From: Microbacterium sp. LWH13-1.2
GTDB taxonomy: Bacteria; Actinomycetota; Actinomycetes; Actinomycetales; Microbacteriaceae
Length of the DNA stretch: 64,000 nucleotides
Assembly: GCF_038397735.1 (NCBI RefSeq)
Contig: NZ_CP151635.1
Coordinates: 2,976,001 to 3,040,000 of the forward strand
Reading direction: 5' to 3'
Positions 36,047 to 45,465 of this stretch are shown one piece after another (position 1 is the stretch's first letter; the number at the start of each line of letters is the position of its first letter). The translations under genes were made by a program, and so were the position numbers. Below the pieces are notes generated by a model. The model did no database searches. It was not told the DNA's origin and saw nothing but the letters and a program-made list of their open reading frames with translations.

Positions 36047-38011
36047 TCACCAGATCGTCACACGGGAGTCCTGCGGCAGCCAGAGGGCGTCGGACTCCGC
36101 GACATCGAAGGCCTCGTAGAAGGCGTCGATGTTGCGGACGATCTGGTTGCAGCGGAACTCGTTGGGCGAATGCGGGTCGATCGTCAGCAGTCGCAGCGTC
36201 TCGGCGTCGCGGCTCTTCTGCTGCCACACCTGAGCCCACGACAGCAGCAGTCGCTGCACGCCCGTGTATCCGTCGATGACCGGAGCCTCAGCCCCGCCGA
36301 GCGAGAGCTCGTACGCCTTCAGCGCGATGCCGAGACCACCGAGGTCGCCGATGTTCTCGCCGATCGTGAGGGCACCGTTGACGTGGTGCGCGGCATCGAG
36401 CCCTTCGGGTACCAGCTCGTCGTACTGCGCGATGAGCGCCTTCGTGCGCTCCTCGAACGCCGAGCGGTCGGCATCCGTCCACCAGTCCTCGAGCTTGCCG
36501 GCGCCGTCGTAGCGGCTGCCCTGGTCGTCGAAGCCGTGGCCGATCTCGTGCCCGATGACCGCGCCGATGCCACCGTAGTTCGCTGCGGCATCACGGGAGA
36601 CGTCGAAGAACGGGTACTGCAGGATCGCCGCGGGGAAGACGATCTCGTTCATCGACGGGTTGTAGTACGCGTTGACCATCTGCGGAGGCATGTGCCACTC
36701 GTCACGGTCGATCGGCTTGCCGACCTTCGCGACATTGCGGTCGTGCTCGAAGATCGCCGCACGCCGTACGTTGCCGAACAGGTCGTCGCGGTCGATGACG
36801 AGGCTCGAGTAGTCGCGCCAGACAGTGGGGTGGCCGATCTTGGGAGTGAACGAGTCGAGCTTCGCAAGGGCGCGCTCGCGGGTCTCGGCGGTCATCCACT
36901 CGAGGTCGGTGATGCTCCGGCGGTACGCCTCGATGAGGTTCGCGACGAGCTCGTCCATCGCGGCCTTCGCCGTCGGCGGGTAGTGGCGCTCGACATAGAC
37001 CTTGCCGATCGCCTCGCTCAGCGCGCTCTCGGTGACCGAGACTCCACGCTTCCAGCGCTCGCGGATCGTGGGGACGCCGGTGAGCTCGGTGCCGTAGAAC
37101 GAGAAGTTCTCCTGCACGAAGTCGTCGGTGAGGTAGGGAGCTGCGGCGTGCACGACCTGTGCGCGCAGCCACGCCTTCCAGTCGTCGAGACGCTCGGCGG
37201 CGAGCAGCGTGCCGAGTCCCTCGAGGAAGCTCGGCTGGGAGACGACGATCTCGGAGAACGCCTCGGGGTGCTCGGGGGCGACGGCGTCGCGCCAGGGCTC
37301 GAGGTCGACGCCCGCGAGCTCCTGGAGCTCGGCCCAGGACTTGAGGTTGTAGGTCGCGACGGCGTCGCGGCTCTTCACGTTGTCCCAGTGGTGACCCGCG
37401 AGCTCGGTCTCGAGCGCGATCGCGCGGTCGGCAGTGCCTGCCGCGTCTGGGATGCCGGCGAGGGACAGCAGGCGCTCGAGGTGGGCACGGTACGCCGCAC
37501 GCGTCTCGGCGAACGTGTCGAGGCGGAAGTAGCTCTCGTCGGGGAGCGAGAGTCCCGACTGCACCACGACGGGAAGGTAGCGCTCGGGGTTTCCGGGGTC
37601 GCCGTCGACGTAGAAGCCGATCAGGTGCGCTCGGCCGTCACGGTCGTACGCGCCGACCGTGCGGAGGAAGGCCGGGACGCTGTCGATGGAGTCGATCTCG
37701 GCGAGTGTCTCGGCGAGTGGCGTGACACCGGCTGCAGCGATGCGCTCGGTGTCCATGAAGCTCGCGAACAGATCCCCGATCTTGCGCGCGAGAGTGCCGT
37801 CCTCGGCATCCTGCGACTCCTCGATGATCGCCCTGACGTCCTTCTCTGCCTGCTCGGCGAGCAGATGGAACGACCCCCAGCGCGCTTTGTCGCCCGGGAT
37901 CTCGGTGCGTGCGAGCCACGCGCCGTTGACGTGACGATAGAGGTCGTCCTGCGGGCGGATGTCGGAGCTGAACTCGGAGGTCTCAAGGCCGGAGGGAAGC
38001 ACGTCTGTCAT
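36047..38011 (-). CDS. M13-family zinc metallopeptidase (neprilysin/PepO-like)
   Basis: The 654-residue protein is full length for the family. The zinc site is VIGHEIGHGFDDQGSRYDGAG near residue 489, with the third ligand Glu in LTIGENIGDLGGLGIAL. The substrate-binding NAYYNPSMNEIVFPAAILQ and the C-terminal EFRCNQIVRNIDAFYEAF are typical. No signal peptide or membrane helix is visible, so it is probably cytoplasmic, as for PepO. TAGGCT lies exactly six bases before the ATG. It cleaves oligopeptides; a peptide transporter lies 3 kb away, but a link is only suggestive. Confidence 0.95.
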   Translation of the reverse strand: MTDVLPSGLETSEFSSDIRPQDDLYRHVNGAWLARTEIPGDKARWGSFHLLAEQAEKDVRAIIEESQDAEDGTLARKIGDLFASFMDTERIAAAGVTPLAETLAEIDSIDSVPAFLRTVGAYDRDGRAHLIGFYVDGDPGNPERYLPVVVQSGLSLPDESYFRLDTFAETRAAYRAHLERLLSLAGIPDAAGTADRAIALETELAGHHWDNVKSRDAVATYNLKSWAELQELAGVDLEPWRDAVAPEHPEAFSEIVVSQPSFLEGLGTLLAAERLDDWKAWLRAQVVHAAAPYLTDDFVQENFSFYGTELTGVPTIRERWKRGVSVTESALSEAIGKVYVERHYPPTAKAAMDELVANLIEAYRRSITDLEWMTAETRERALAKLDSFTPKIGHPTVWRDYSSLVIDRDDLFGNVRRAAIFEHDRNVAKVGKPIDRDEWHMPPQMVNAYYNPSMNEIVFPAAILQYPFFDVSRDAAANYGGIGAVIGHEIGHGFDDQGSRYDGAGKLEDWWTDADRSAFEERTKALIAQYDELVPEGLDAAHHVNGALTIGENIGDLGGLGIALKAYELSLGGAEAPVIDGYTGVQRLLLSWAQVWQQKSRDAETLRLLTIDPHSPNEFRCNQIVRNIDAFYEAFDVAESDALWLPQDSRVTIW

Positions 38012-38083
38012 GCGAACAGCCTATGCGTCGCTCCGACATCCGGGCGGGAGGGAGCGACGCCCCCGGTACGACGCCCTGCGTCC

Positions 38084-38641
38084 TCAGGCCCTGCGACGGA
38101 TGCCGAACCGCCGACGTCGCGGCTGCTCCGGCGCCTCCGCGGCGGGGGCGCCGGATCTCGCCGCCCGCCTGTCGGCCCAGGCCGCGACCTCGACGTCGAT
38201 GTCACGCGGTTCCGTGACCACAGGAGGCCCGCCCTGCAGTTGACGGCGGGCCTCGATGACACGCCTGTTGAAGTCCGCGAGCACATCGCGCACGTCGGCC
38301 TCGCGGCCCAGCAGGTCGAGCTGGTCGTCGAGCTCTCGGTCTTCGGTGCGCAGCAGGATGGCCGGCGGGCCGAGTCCCGTGAGGTTCTCCTTCTCGATCT
38401 TGCGACGGATCCACCAGTCGGGGTCGTGGTGAGTGCCGAGTCCCTCGAGGGGCTTGCCCGCACCGGGCAGATCGTCGAAGTCGCCCCGGCGGATCGCGAC
38501 CTGGATCGCCGTCTCGATGAACGCGGCCCGATCGGTCGCGGCGGCGATCCCCGGAGCGGTGCCGGACTCGGCATCCTCCTCCGAGCCGTCGCTCTGCTGC
38601 CGCGCGCGATATCGCGCCGCGGCCTCGCGTGGATCCGTCAT
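38084..38641 (-). CDS. DUF1992 / DnaJ-homologue subfamily C member 28 domain protein
   Basis: The 185-residue protein contains the DUF1992 core (about residues 36-110) with GDFDDLPGAGKPL followed by HHDPDWWIRRKI, the family hallmark. A helical part and an Ala/Pro/Arg-rich basic tail follow. Function is unknown in bacteria. GGAGGTGCATC precedes ATG 38641; upstream in-frame codons lack support and run into the divergent MATE promoter. Confidence 0.88.
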   Translation of the reverse strand: MTDPREAAARYRARQQSDGSEEDAESGTAPGIAAATDRAAFIETAIQVAIRRGDFDDLPGAGKPLEGLGTHHDPDWWIRRKIEKENLTGLGPPAILLRTEDRELDDQLDLLGREADVRDVLADFNRRVIEARRQLQGGPPVVTEPRDIDVEVAAWADRRAARSGAPAAEAPEQPRRRRFGIRRRA

Positions 38642-38748
38642 GATGCACCTCCGTCGCATCCGATTGCTCCAGGGTACGACGGCGTGCGCGGAGCAGGTGT
38701 TCCTGAGCCGACGATCGTACTGTCGGCACCAGCCCATAGGCTCGGAGG

Positions 38749-40068
38749 ATGACGGAGCGCACCCTCAATCGTGAGATCCTGCGCCTCGCCGTCCCCGCCC
38801 TCGGTGCGCTGATCGCCGAACCGGCGTTCCTCATCGTCGATGCCGCCCTCGTCGGGCACCTCGGAACCACCCCGCTCGCGGGCCTCGGCATCGCCGGAGC
38901 AGTGCTGCAGACGATCGTCGGACTCATGGTCTTCCTCGCTTACTCCACGACCCCTGCGGTGGCTCGACTCTTCGGCGCCGGACGGCCGGGCGAAGCCGTC
39001 TCGGTCGGCATCAACGGCATGTGGCTGGCGCTCGCGATCGGAGCGGTGCTCGCCGCGGCGGGCGCTGCGTCGTCCCCGTGGCTCGTGTCGCTGTTCGGCG
39101 CGACCGATGCTGTGGCCGCCCAGGCGAACGACTACCTCATCGTCTCGATGTGGGGTCTGCCGGCCATGCTGATCGTGTTCGCTGCCACGGGGCTGCTGCG
39201 CGGCATGCAGGACACCATGACGCCCCTGTGGATCGCGGGCCTGGGGTTCGGCGCGAACGCGCTGCTCAACGTCGTGTTCATCTACGGGTTCGGTTGGGGC
39301 ATCGCCGGCTCGGCAGCCGGAACCGTCGTCGCACAGTGGGGCATGGTCGGCGCCTACGTGCTGGTGATCCGCCGTCTCGCCGTGAAGCACGATGCCTCGC
39401 TGAAAGCGCGCAGGGACGGCATGGGCAGCACCGCACGGTCAGGAGGCTGGCTGTTCCTGCGCACGGTGAGCCTGCGGGCGGCTCTCCTCGTGACCGTCGC
39501 CGTGGCCACGGGCATCGGCACCGACGAGCTCGCCGGCTGGCAGATCGTGTTCACGATCTTCTCGGCGGCGGCCTTCGCGCTCGATGCCCTGGCGATCGCC
39601 GCGCAGGCTCTGATCGGCAAGGAGCTCGGCGCGGGTGATGAACGTCAGGTGCACCGGGTTCTCCGGCGCACCGTCGCCTGGGGCGCATGGTTCGGCGTCG
39701 TGGTCGGTGCGCTCATCGCGGCGCTCTCGGGCGTGCTCGGCATCGTGTTCACGGGTGACCCGACGGTCGCTGCTCTCGTGCAGCCGGCGCTCCTGATCCT
39801 GGCGGTCGCCCAGCCGATCGCGGGAGTCGTGTTCGTGCTCGACGGCGTACTCATGGGCGCGAACGATGCCCGCTACCTCGCGCTCGCGGGCGTGCTCAAC
39901 CTCCTGCCGTTCCTGCCTGCGCTGTGGATCATCGCTGCGACGGGAGTCGACGGCGCCGCCGGTCTCATCTGGCTCGCCGTCGCGTTCTTCGGCGTCTACC
40001 TGCTGGCGCGGCTCGGCACCCTCGGCTGGCGCGTGCGCTCAGGCCGGTGGATCTCGGCCGGCGTCTGA
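38749..40068 (+). CDS. MATE-family efflux transporter
   Basis: This 439-residue membrane protein has about 12 helices and the DinF-type MATE start REILRLAVPALGALIAEP with LVDAALVGHLGTTPLAGLG-like spacing. It also has the mid-protein LLRGMQDTMTPLWIAGLG. Members export cationic drugs or other compounds in exchange for protons or sodium. TAGGCT is exactly six bases before the ATG. It is divergent from the DUF1992 gene. Confidence 0.93.
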   Translation: MTERTLNREILRLAVPALGALIAEPAFLIVDAALVGHLGTTPLAGLGIAGAVLQTIVGLMVFLAYSTTPAVARLFGAGRPGEAVSVGINGMWLALAIGAVLAAAGAASSPWLVSLFGATDAVAAQANDYLIVSMWGLPAMLIVFAATGLLRGMQDTMTPLWIAGLGFGANALLNVVFIYGFGWGIAGSAAGTVVAQWGMVGAYVLVIRRLAVKHDASLKARRDGMGSTARSGGWLFLRTVSLRAALLVTVAVATGIGTDELAGWQIVFTIFSAAAFALDALAIAAQALIGKELGAGDERQVHRVLRRTVAWGAWFGVVVGALIAALSGVLGIVFTGDPTVAALVQPALLILAVAQPIAGVVFVLDGVLMGANDARYLALAGVLNLLPFLPALWIIAATGVDGAAGLIWLAVAFFGVYLLARLGTLGWRVRSGRWISAGV

Positions 40069-40082
40069 GACTGCACGATCGA

Positions 40083-40550
40083 TCAGGCGTTCTCGAGGTC
40101 GGCGATCACGATCTTCTTCATGTGCATGAGCGCCTGGATCTGCTCCGGCCGCTGCTGAAGCAGATCCAGGCCTGCGGGCACGACCTGCCAGCTCACGCCG
40201 AACCTGTCCTTGCACCAGCCGCAGGCCTCGGATTCGGGCACGGCCGAGAGCGCCGCCCAGTATCTGTCGATCTCGACCTGGTCCTCGCACCCGATCACGA
40301 ACGAGATGGACTCGTTGAAGGCGAACTCGGGTCCGCCGTCGAGGCAGCCGAACGGTGTGCCGTTCAGGGTGAACTCTCCGTTGAGCACCTTGCCGCTCAT
40401 GCCCTCGAAATGTCGATCGAGCGATTCATCGGGGTAGAGCACCACCTGGTCGATCGACGAGTTCGGGAACACCGAGACGTAGTACTCCATCGCCTCCTGC
40501 GCCTGACCGTCGAACCAGAGGAACGGGCGGATGGGACTGATCTCTGCCAT
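40083..40550 (-). CDS. VOC-superfamily protein (PhnB/3-dmu-9_3-mt type)
   Basis: The 155-residue protein starts PIRPFLWFDGQAQEAMEYY and has the ESISFVIGCEDQVEIDRYW and GWCKDRFGVSWQVVP elements of the PhnB-like VOC family. Such proteins are small dimers of unknown substrate. GAGGAGG precedes the ATG. It converges with the MATE gene. Confidence 0.88.
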   Translation of the reverse strand: MAEISPIRPFLWFDGQAQEAMEYYVSVFPNSSIDQVVLYPDESLDRHFEGMSGKVLNGEFTLNGTPFGCLDGGPEFAFNESISFVIGCEDQVEIDRYWAALSAVPESEACGWCKDRFGVSWQVVPAGLDLLQQRPEQIQALMHMKKIVIADLENA

Positions 40551-40618
40551 GGCGGCCTCCTCGGATCGGCACTCACGCTACGCCCGCGTCGGCACCGTGT
40601 CGAGGGGATGCTGCGGAG

Positions 40619-41278
40619 TCAGCCCGCGTATCTCCGGCACCACTCGTACATGATCACGGCGGCCGCCGCGCTTGCGTTGATCGACCGCGTCGAGCCGTAC
40701 TGGGTGATCTCGATATGGGCGGATGCCGCGGCGAGCGCCGCATCCGAGAGCCCCGGCCCCTCCTGCCCGAACATCAGCACGCAGGTCTGCGGCAGCTCGG
40801 CGCGATCCACGGGCACGGCGCCGTCGACGTTGTCGACGGCGATGATCGGGATGCCTTCGGCAGCCGCCCATTCGGCGAACGTCTCGACATCCTCGTGGTG
40901 CACGACGTGCTGGTACCGGTCGGTGACCATGGCACCGCGCTTGTTCCAGCGGCGGCGGCCGATGATGTGCACGGTATCGGCGAGGAACGCGTTGGCGCTG
41001 CGCACGATCGACCCGATGTTCATGTCGTGCTGCCAGTTCTCGATCGCGACGTGGAACGGATGCCGCTGCGTGTCGAGGTCGGCGACGATCGCCTCCATCC
41101 GCCAGTAGCGGTAGCGATCGATCACGTTGCGCGTGTCACCCGCCGCAAGCAGCTCGGGATCGTACTGCTCGCCCTCCGGCCACTCCGATTCACCCCCGGG
41201 CCACGGCCCCACCCCGTATCCGGGCTGCGCCGACGATCCACCTGTCTCCGCTGCCGCCGCGGGTGCCTGCTCATCCAT
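40619..41278 (-). CDS. TrmH/SpoU-family RNA 2'-O-methyltransferase
   Basis: The 219-residue protein has a disordered N-terminus of about 35 residues and then a SPOUT fold. The three motifs are NWQHDMNIGSIVRSANAF, LMFGQEGPGLSDAAL and YGSTRSINASAAAAVIMYEW. The catalytic-type Arg in motif 1 is present. Target RNA (tRNA or rRNA) is unknown. TAGCCT lies six bases before the ATG. Confidence 0.9.
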   Translation of the reverse strand: MDEQAPAAAAETGGSSAQPGYGVGPWPGGESEWPEGEQYDPELLAAGDTRNVIDRYRYWRMEAIVADLDTQRHPFHVAIENWQHDMNIGSIVRSANAFLADTVHIIGRRRWNKRGAMVTDRYQHVVHHEDVETFAEWAAAEGIPIIAVDNVDGAVPVDRAELPQTCVLMFGQEGPGLSDAALAAASAHIEITQYGSTRSINASAAAAVIMYEWCRRYAG

Positions 41279-41313
41279 TCCGCCAGGCTATCCGCCACAT
41301 GACGGACACCATA

Positions 41314-41357
41314 TTTAGGTCAGCCGAAAAATCCGCTACGATTTCGGCATGCCTAAA
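41314..41357 (+). promoter_or_regulatory. mntH promoter with twin DtxR/MntR-like operators
   Basis: Box 1 TTTAGGTCAGCCGAAA (41314-41329) covers the -35 region. Box 2 TTTCGGCATGCCTAAA (41342-41357) covers the start codon. They match each other in inverted orientation at 13 of 16 positions and resemble DtxR/IdeR/MntR sites. The -10 TACGAT (41337-41342) sits between them, six bases before the ATG. Metal-loaded repressor could block the promoter from both sides. Confidence 0.75.
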
Positions 41358-42638
41358 AATGTCGCGCTCGACGAGGTCGCCCCCTCAGCCCGCGCCACCG
41401 CACCCGGCAGCCTGTGGCTGCTCGGCCCCGCGCTGGTCGCCGGCGTCGCCTATCTCGACCCCGGCAACGTCGCCAGCAACATGACGGCAGGCGCCCAGTA
41501 CGGCTACCTGCTCGTCTGGGTCGTCGTCGCCGGAAACGTCATGGCATGGCTGATCCAGTACCTCTCGGCGAAGCTCGGAGTGGTCACCGGGCAGAGCCTC
41601 CCCGAGGTGCTCGGCACGCGGCTCACACGGCCGTGGGCTCGACGGGCGTACTGGCTGCAGGCCGAGCTCGTCGCGATGGCGACCGACCTGGCCGAGGTCA
41701 TCGGCGGCGCGGTCGCGCTCCACCTGCTCTTCGACATCCCCCTGCTGCTCGGCGGGGTCATCACCGGGGCCGTGTCGATGATCCTGCTCGCGGTGCAGAG
41801 CCGACGCGGCGCTCGACCGTTCGAGTTCGTGATCATCGGGCTCATGGTGATCATCACGGTCGGCTTCGTCGCGGGCCTCTTCGTCGCCCCGCCGGACGCG
41901 GCCAGTGTCGTCGGCGGACTCGTTCCCCGCTTCGAGGACACGGGATCGGTGCTGCTGGCGGCCTCGATCCTCGGCGCGACCATCATGCCGCACGCGATCT
42001 ACGCCCACTCGTCGCTGACCCGCGACCGCTTCGGCTCGGCGGCAGCGCACGCCCCGACCGAGGCCGCGCGCACCGACACCTCGCGCATCCGTCGCCTGCT
42101 CACCGCGACCCGCTGGGACGTCTCGATCGCGATGGTGATCGCGGGCACCGTGAACCTCGGCATCCTGCTGCTCGCCGCCGCGAACCTCGCCGGCGTCGAG
42201 GGCACCGATTCGCTCGAAGGGGCGCATGCAGCGCTCGCGGCAGGACTCGGCCCCGTCGTCGCGACGTTCTTCGCGGTGGGTCTGCTCGCATCGGGCCTCG
42301 CCTCGACCTCGGTCGGCGCCTACGCGGGAGCGGAGATCATGCACGGCCTCCTGCACGTGCGCATCCCGCTGCTCGCTCGACGCCTGGTGACGCTGGTCCC
42401 GGCGCTGGTGATCCTCGGCGTCGGAGTGGACCCGACCCTGGCCCTCGTGCTCAGCCAGGTCGTGCTGTCGTTCGGCATCCCGTTCGCCCTGATCCCGCTC
42501 GTCGCCCTCACCGCTCAGCGCCGCACGCTCGGCCCGTGGGTGAACCGGGTGTGGACGACGGCCGCGGGCATCGTGGCGTCGGTACTGCTCATCGCCCTCA
42601 ACGGCGCCCTGCTCTGGTTGGTGCTGACCGGCGCCTGA
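41349..42638 (+). CDS. mntH: Nramp-family Mn2+/divalent metal transporter
   Basis: The 429-residue protein has 11 helices. Metal-binding motif DPGN is in helix 1 (VAYLDPGNVASNMTAG) and MPHAIYAHS in helix 6. It imports manganese or iron using proton symport. The ATG is inside the second operator box and six bases after TACGAT, so the mRNA is probably leaderless. The nearby MntR-type regulator gene at 45829 is its likely controller. A strong terminator follows. Confidence 0.95.
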   Translation: MPKNVALDEVAPSARATAPGSLWLLGPALVAGVAYLDPGNVASNMTAGAQYGYLLVWVVVAGNVMAWLIQYLSAKLGVVTGQSLPEVLGTRLTRPWARRAYWLQAELVAMATDLAEVIGGAVALHLLFDIPLLLGGVITGAVSMILLAVQSRRGARPFEFVIIGLMVIITVGFVAGLFVAPPDAASVVGGLVPRFEDTGSVLLAASILGATIMPHAIYAHSSLTRDRFGSAAAHAPTEAARTDTSRIRRLLTATRWDVSIAMVIAGTVNLGILLLAAANLAGVEGTDSLEGAHAALAAGLGPVVATFFAVGLLASGLASTSVGAYAGAEIMHGLLHVRIPLLARRLVTLVPALVILGVGVDPTLALVLSQVVLSFGIPFALIPLVALTAQRRTLGPWVNRVWTTAAGIVASVLLIALNGALLWLVLTGA

Positions 42639-42682
42639 GGCGGCGCAGAGGCGCACACGCAGGAGCAGCACTCGAGGGACAA

Positions 42683-42737
42683 GACAGAACCGCCCCGAGC
42701 CGGCACGGGAAGATTCGGCTCGGGGCGGCGGTCTGTC
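42683..42737. terminator. Bidirectional terminator between mntH and the lyase gene
   Basis: The arm GACAGAACCGCCCCGAGCCG pairs with its complement starting CGGCTCGGGGCGG and ending GGTCTGTC across a 13-base loop, with one 2-base bulge. It serves both convergent genes. Confidence 0.8.
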
Positions 42738-42745
42738 ACCGCGGG

Positions 42746-45307
42746 TCAGCGCTTTCGGAGGGTCTCCGTCCACTGCGAGACCGCGCCGTCGGAGATGCGG
42801 TAGCCGGGCTCCGGCACCGCGACGACGGTGACCTCACCCGTGACGCGCACCTTGCCGTTGCGGGCTTCGACCTTCTCGCCGTTCACGTAGTAGCTGACGC
42901 CCTTCACGTTCGTCGGCACCTTGACCTCGTCGCGAGAGGTGCCCGGCTTGTCGGTGAACTTCGGCGCCTTCGGCTCCGTCGGGGCCGTCAGCACCGGGAC
43001 GTTCGCCCAGTCGAGGTCGCTCGCGAGGTAGAACGAGGTGTACGCCGGCTGGTTGTACGTCGTCTGCTGACGAGCGGTCTCGACCCGGTACTGCACGTCG
43101 TGCATGAGGGTCGTGAGCTTGTGCGCGGTGGGCTCGGCGGTCGTGAAGAACCGCAGTGCGCTCGAGTCCGCGGTGCGCACGAGCAGCTCCTCGCGCCAGT
43201 CACCCAGCACGTCGGCGACCAGAGACGGGTTGCCCTTGGTGCCGTTGTTCGTGAGGGTGCCGGTGGCCGTCAGCACGGTGCCGCGCGTCCAGTCGTCGAT
43301 GGTGGGCGTCTGGGTGCCGCTGCCGTTCACGAGCTGGGTGGTCATGTCTCCTGCCCAGCGGATCGACATGTTCGTGCCAGGCGTCTCGGCCTGCAGCACC
43401 TCACCGGTCGCGCTGAGAAGGCCGCTGCCCTCGGTGCCGCCGGGCATGCTCGACCACACCTCGATGCCGGGCACATCCGGTCGCACGTCGCCGATCATCG
43501 CTCGACCCGTGTCACGGCCGGAGTATGCGCCGAAGAGCGACTCCCCGGTCGCGGCGTCGCGCATCACGGATCCGTAGGGCGCGCTGGTGGCGCCCTCGTG
43601 GGCTGTCCAGATCTCAAGACCGGGCCGGCTCGGATCGATGTCGGTCACGTGCATCGCGTCGCCGTGACCGAGTCGCACGGTCGCGCCGGGGTCGGCACTG
43701 CCCGCAGGCAGCACGTCGAACGAGCTGTACAGCAGGCTGCCGTCGTCGTCGACGGTCGCCGATCCGTAGACGAGCTCCTGCCTTCCGTCGGCGTCCACGT
43801 CGGCGAAGCTCAGCGAGTGATCACCCTGGGTCGTGATCGTGCCGAACTCGGGGTCGGTGCCGTCACGACCATGCGGCGAGTCGTTGAACGGGTTCGTCAT
43901 GGGCACGTGGCCGCTGTCGACATCCCAGCGCTGCGTCAGACGCTTGCCGTCCCAGTCGAAGGCGGCGACGGTCGTGCGCGTGTAGTACCCCCGCGCGAAG
44001 ACGGCGGACGGATGCTGGCCGTCGAGGTATCCGACACCCGCCAGGAATCGATCGACCCGGTTGGCCGGCTCGATTCGCGACATCGCATAGTCGCCCCACA
44101 GCAGTCCGTCGTCCCCTCGCTCTGTCGGATACGGAATGGTCTGCAGCTCCGTGCCGGTCGCGCTGTCGAAGACCGTGAGGTATTCGGGACCGTCGACGAT
44201 GAAGCCCTCGAACTCGCGAAGCAGGTTTCGTGCGCTGCGGCTCGGCGCATACACGTCGATGAAGGTGGTCGCCAGTTCCTGCGCGCTCTCCTGCGAGAGG
44301 GGGTACTCGTGGGTCACGGGCATGCCCCATGCCTCTTCGAGAGTCGCCGGCCACTGGCCGGACACGACTTCGTCGCGCTCGCTCCAGCCGAGGAACATCT
44401 CGACCAGGTGCGCCTCGTAGTCGGCGGCGCTGAGACGGTAGTCGTCGTCGTTCGAGTAGCCGGCCTTGCGGTCCGCCTTGGGCAGCGTGATGTAGGACTC
44501 GCTCGCGACCGAGCCGTCTGCGGCGAACTGCACCGACTTGGTGCCTGGGGCCGTCTTCAGCATCGTCTCGGATCGCCCGTCGCCGTCGAAGTCGTAGACG
44601 AGGAACTGCGTGTAGTGCGCGCCGGCGCGGATGTTCACACCGAGGTCGAGACGGTTCAGCAGCGTGCCGTCGAGCTCGTAGGTGTCGAGATAGACCGGGC
44701 CCGTGTAGCCGCGCTGCGAGACGTCCTTCGAGTTCGACGGGTCCCACTTCACGACGTACTCGTACTGCCCGTCTCCGTCGACATCGCCGACCGAGACGTC
44801 GTTCGCCGAATACGTGTACGCCTCCCCCTTCGGGGTGACTCCGTCGGCGGGCTTCTGCAACGGCAGGTCGTAGTGCCCGTCGGCCCAGGCGGTGACGGAT
44901 GCCGAGGCGGATGCCGTCAGCTCGACGCCGCTCACGATCGGGACCACGGAGTACTCCGAGGTCGCGGTCCCGTCGGCATCCGGGTAGTTGGTGCTGTCGG
45001 TGACGGTCGCGATCTTCGCGCCGTCGCGGTAGACGGCGAAGCCGGGACCTGCGAGACCTGTGTCGGTCGCGCCGGTCGCCTCGGTGGCCAGCAGCCTCCA
45101 GCTGAGGAAGACGCCGTCGGCGGTCGAGACGGCGACGAGACCGCGGTCGAGAGTCTCGAGCTGCGGCCCGGTGGATCCAGGGTCATGACGGCCGGTGACG
45201 GGCGCGTCCGAGGCGACGGCTCCCGCACTCTGCGCACCCCCTGCGAGGAGGCAGCCGGCGGTGGCCACCGCCACGACGGCGCGGAACGAATGGTGTCGGA
45301 TATTCAT
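42746..45307 (-). CDS. Secreted rhamnogalacturonan lyase (PL11-like)
   Basis: The 853-residue protein begins with a Sec signal peptide (about residues 1-31, ending AQSAGAVA). It contains the PL11 eight-bladed propeller with repeated calcium-binding DxDGDG elements such as VGDVDGDGQYEYVVKWD and VYDFDGDGRSETMLKTAPG. A C-terminal region (about 780-853) looks like a small beta domain seen on actinobacterial glycan enzymes. The family cleaves the rhamnogalacturonan I backbone of pectin outside the cell. No other pectin gene is near. AGAAGGA precedes the ATG, and a LacI-type operator lies about 35 bases upstream. Confidence 0.92.
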   Translation of the reverse strand: MNIRHHSFRAVVAVATAGCLLAGGAQSAGAVASDAPVTGRHDPGSTGPQLETLDRGLVAVSTADGVFLSWRLLATEATGATDTGLAGPGFAVYRDGAKIATVTDSTNYPDADGTATSEYSVVPIVSGVELTASASASVTAWADGHYDLPLQKPADGVTPKGEAYTYSANDVSVGDVDGDGQYEYVVKWDPSNSKDVSQRGYTGPVYLDTYELDGTLLNRLDLGVNIRAGAHYTQFLVYDFDGDGRSETMLKTAPGTKSVQFAADGSVASESYITLPKADRKAGYSNDDDYRLSAADYEAHLVEMFLGWSERDEVVSGQWPATLEEAWGMPVTHEYPLSQESAQELATTFIDVYAPSRSARNLLREFEGFIVDGPEYLTVFDSATGTELQTIPYPTERGDDGLLWGDYAMSRIEPANRVDRFLAGVGYLDGQHPSAVFARGYYTRTTVAAFDWDGKRLTQRWDVDSGHVPMTNPFNDSPHGRDGTDPEFGTITTQGDHSLSFADVDADGRQELVYGSATVDDDGSLLYSSFDVLPAGSADPGATVRLGHGDAMHVTDIDPSRPGLEIWTAHEGATSAPYGSVMRDAATGESLFGAYSGRDTGRAMIGDVRPDVPGIEVWSSMPGGTEGSGLLSATGEVLQAETPGTNMSIRWAGDMTTQLVNGSGTQTPTIDDWTRGTVLTATGTLTNNGTKGNPSLVADVLGDWREELLVRTADSSALRFFTTAEPTAHKLTTLMHDVQYRVETARQQTTYNQPAYTSFYLASDLDWANVPVLTAPTEPKAPKFTDKPGTSRDEVKVPTNVKGVSYYVNGEKVEARNGKVRVTGEVTVVAVPEPGYRISDGAVSQWTETLRKR

Positions 45308-45341
45308 CGTCGAAATCCTTCTCTGAGCGTCGAGCTCGTTC

Positions 45342-45355
45342 GGATAGCGTTTTCC
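45342..45355 (-). promoter_or_regulatory. Possible LacI-type operator of the lyase gene
   Basis: GGATAGCGTTTTCC has imperfect dyad symmetry around CG (5 of 7 positions), like LacI/GalR-family sites. It lies upstream of the rhamnogalacturonan lyase. No LacI gene is nearby. Confidence 0.4.
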
Positions 45356-45465
45356 CGTGCCCGCTCGAAGCTACCCGCCTCGCCAGGGCCCGTCAAGGAA
45401 CTCCGCCGAATTGAGACGATTCACGGCTCGCGCGGCGGAGTGCTCCGACGATTAGGCTCGAGGTC

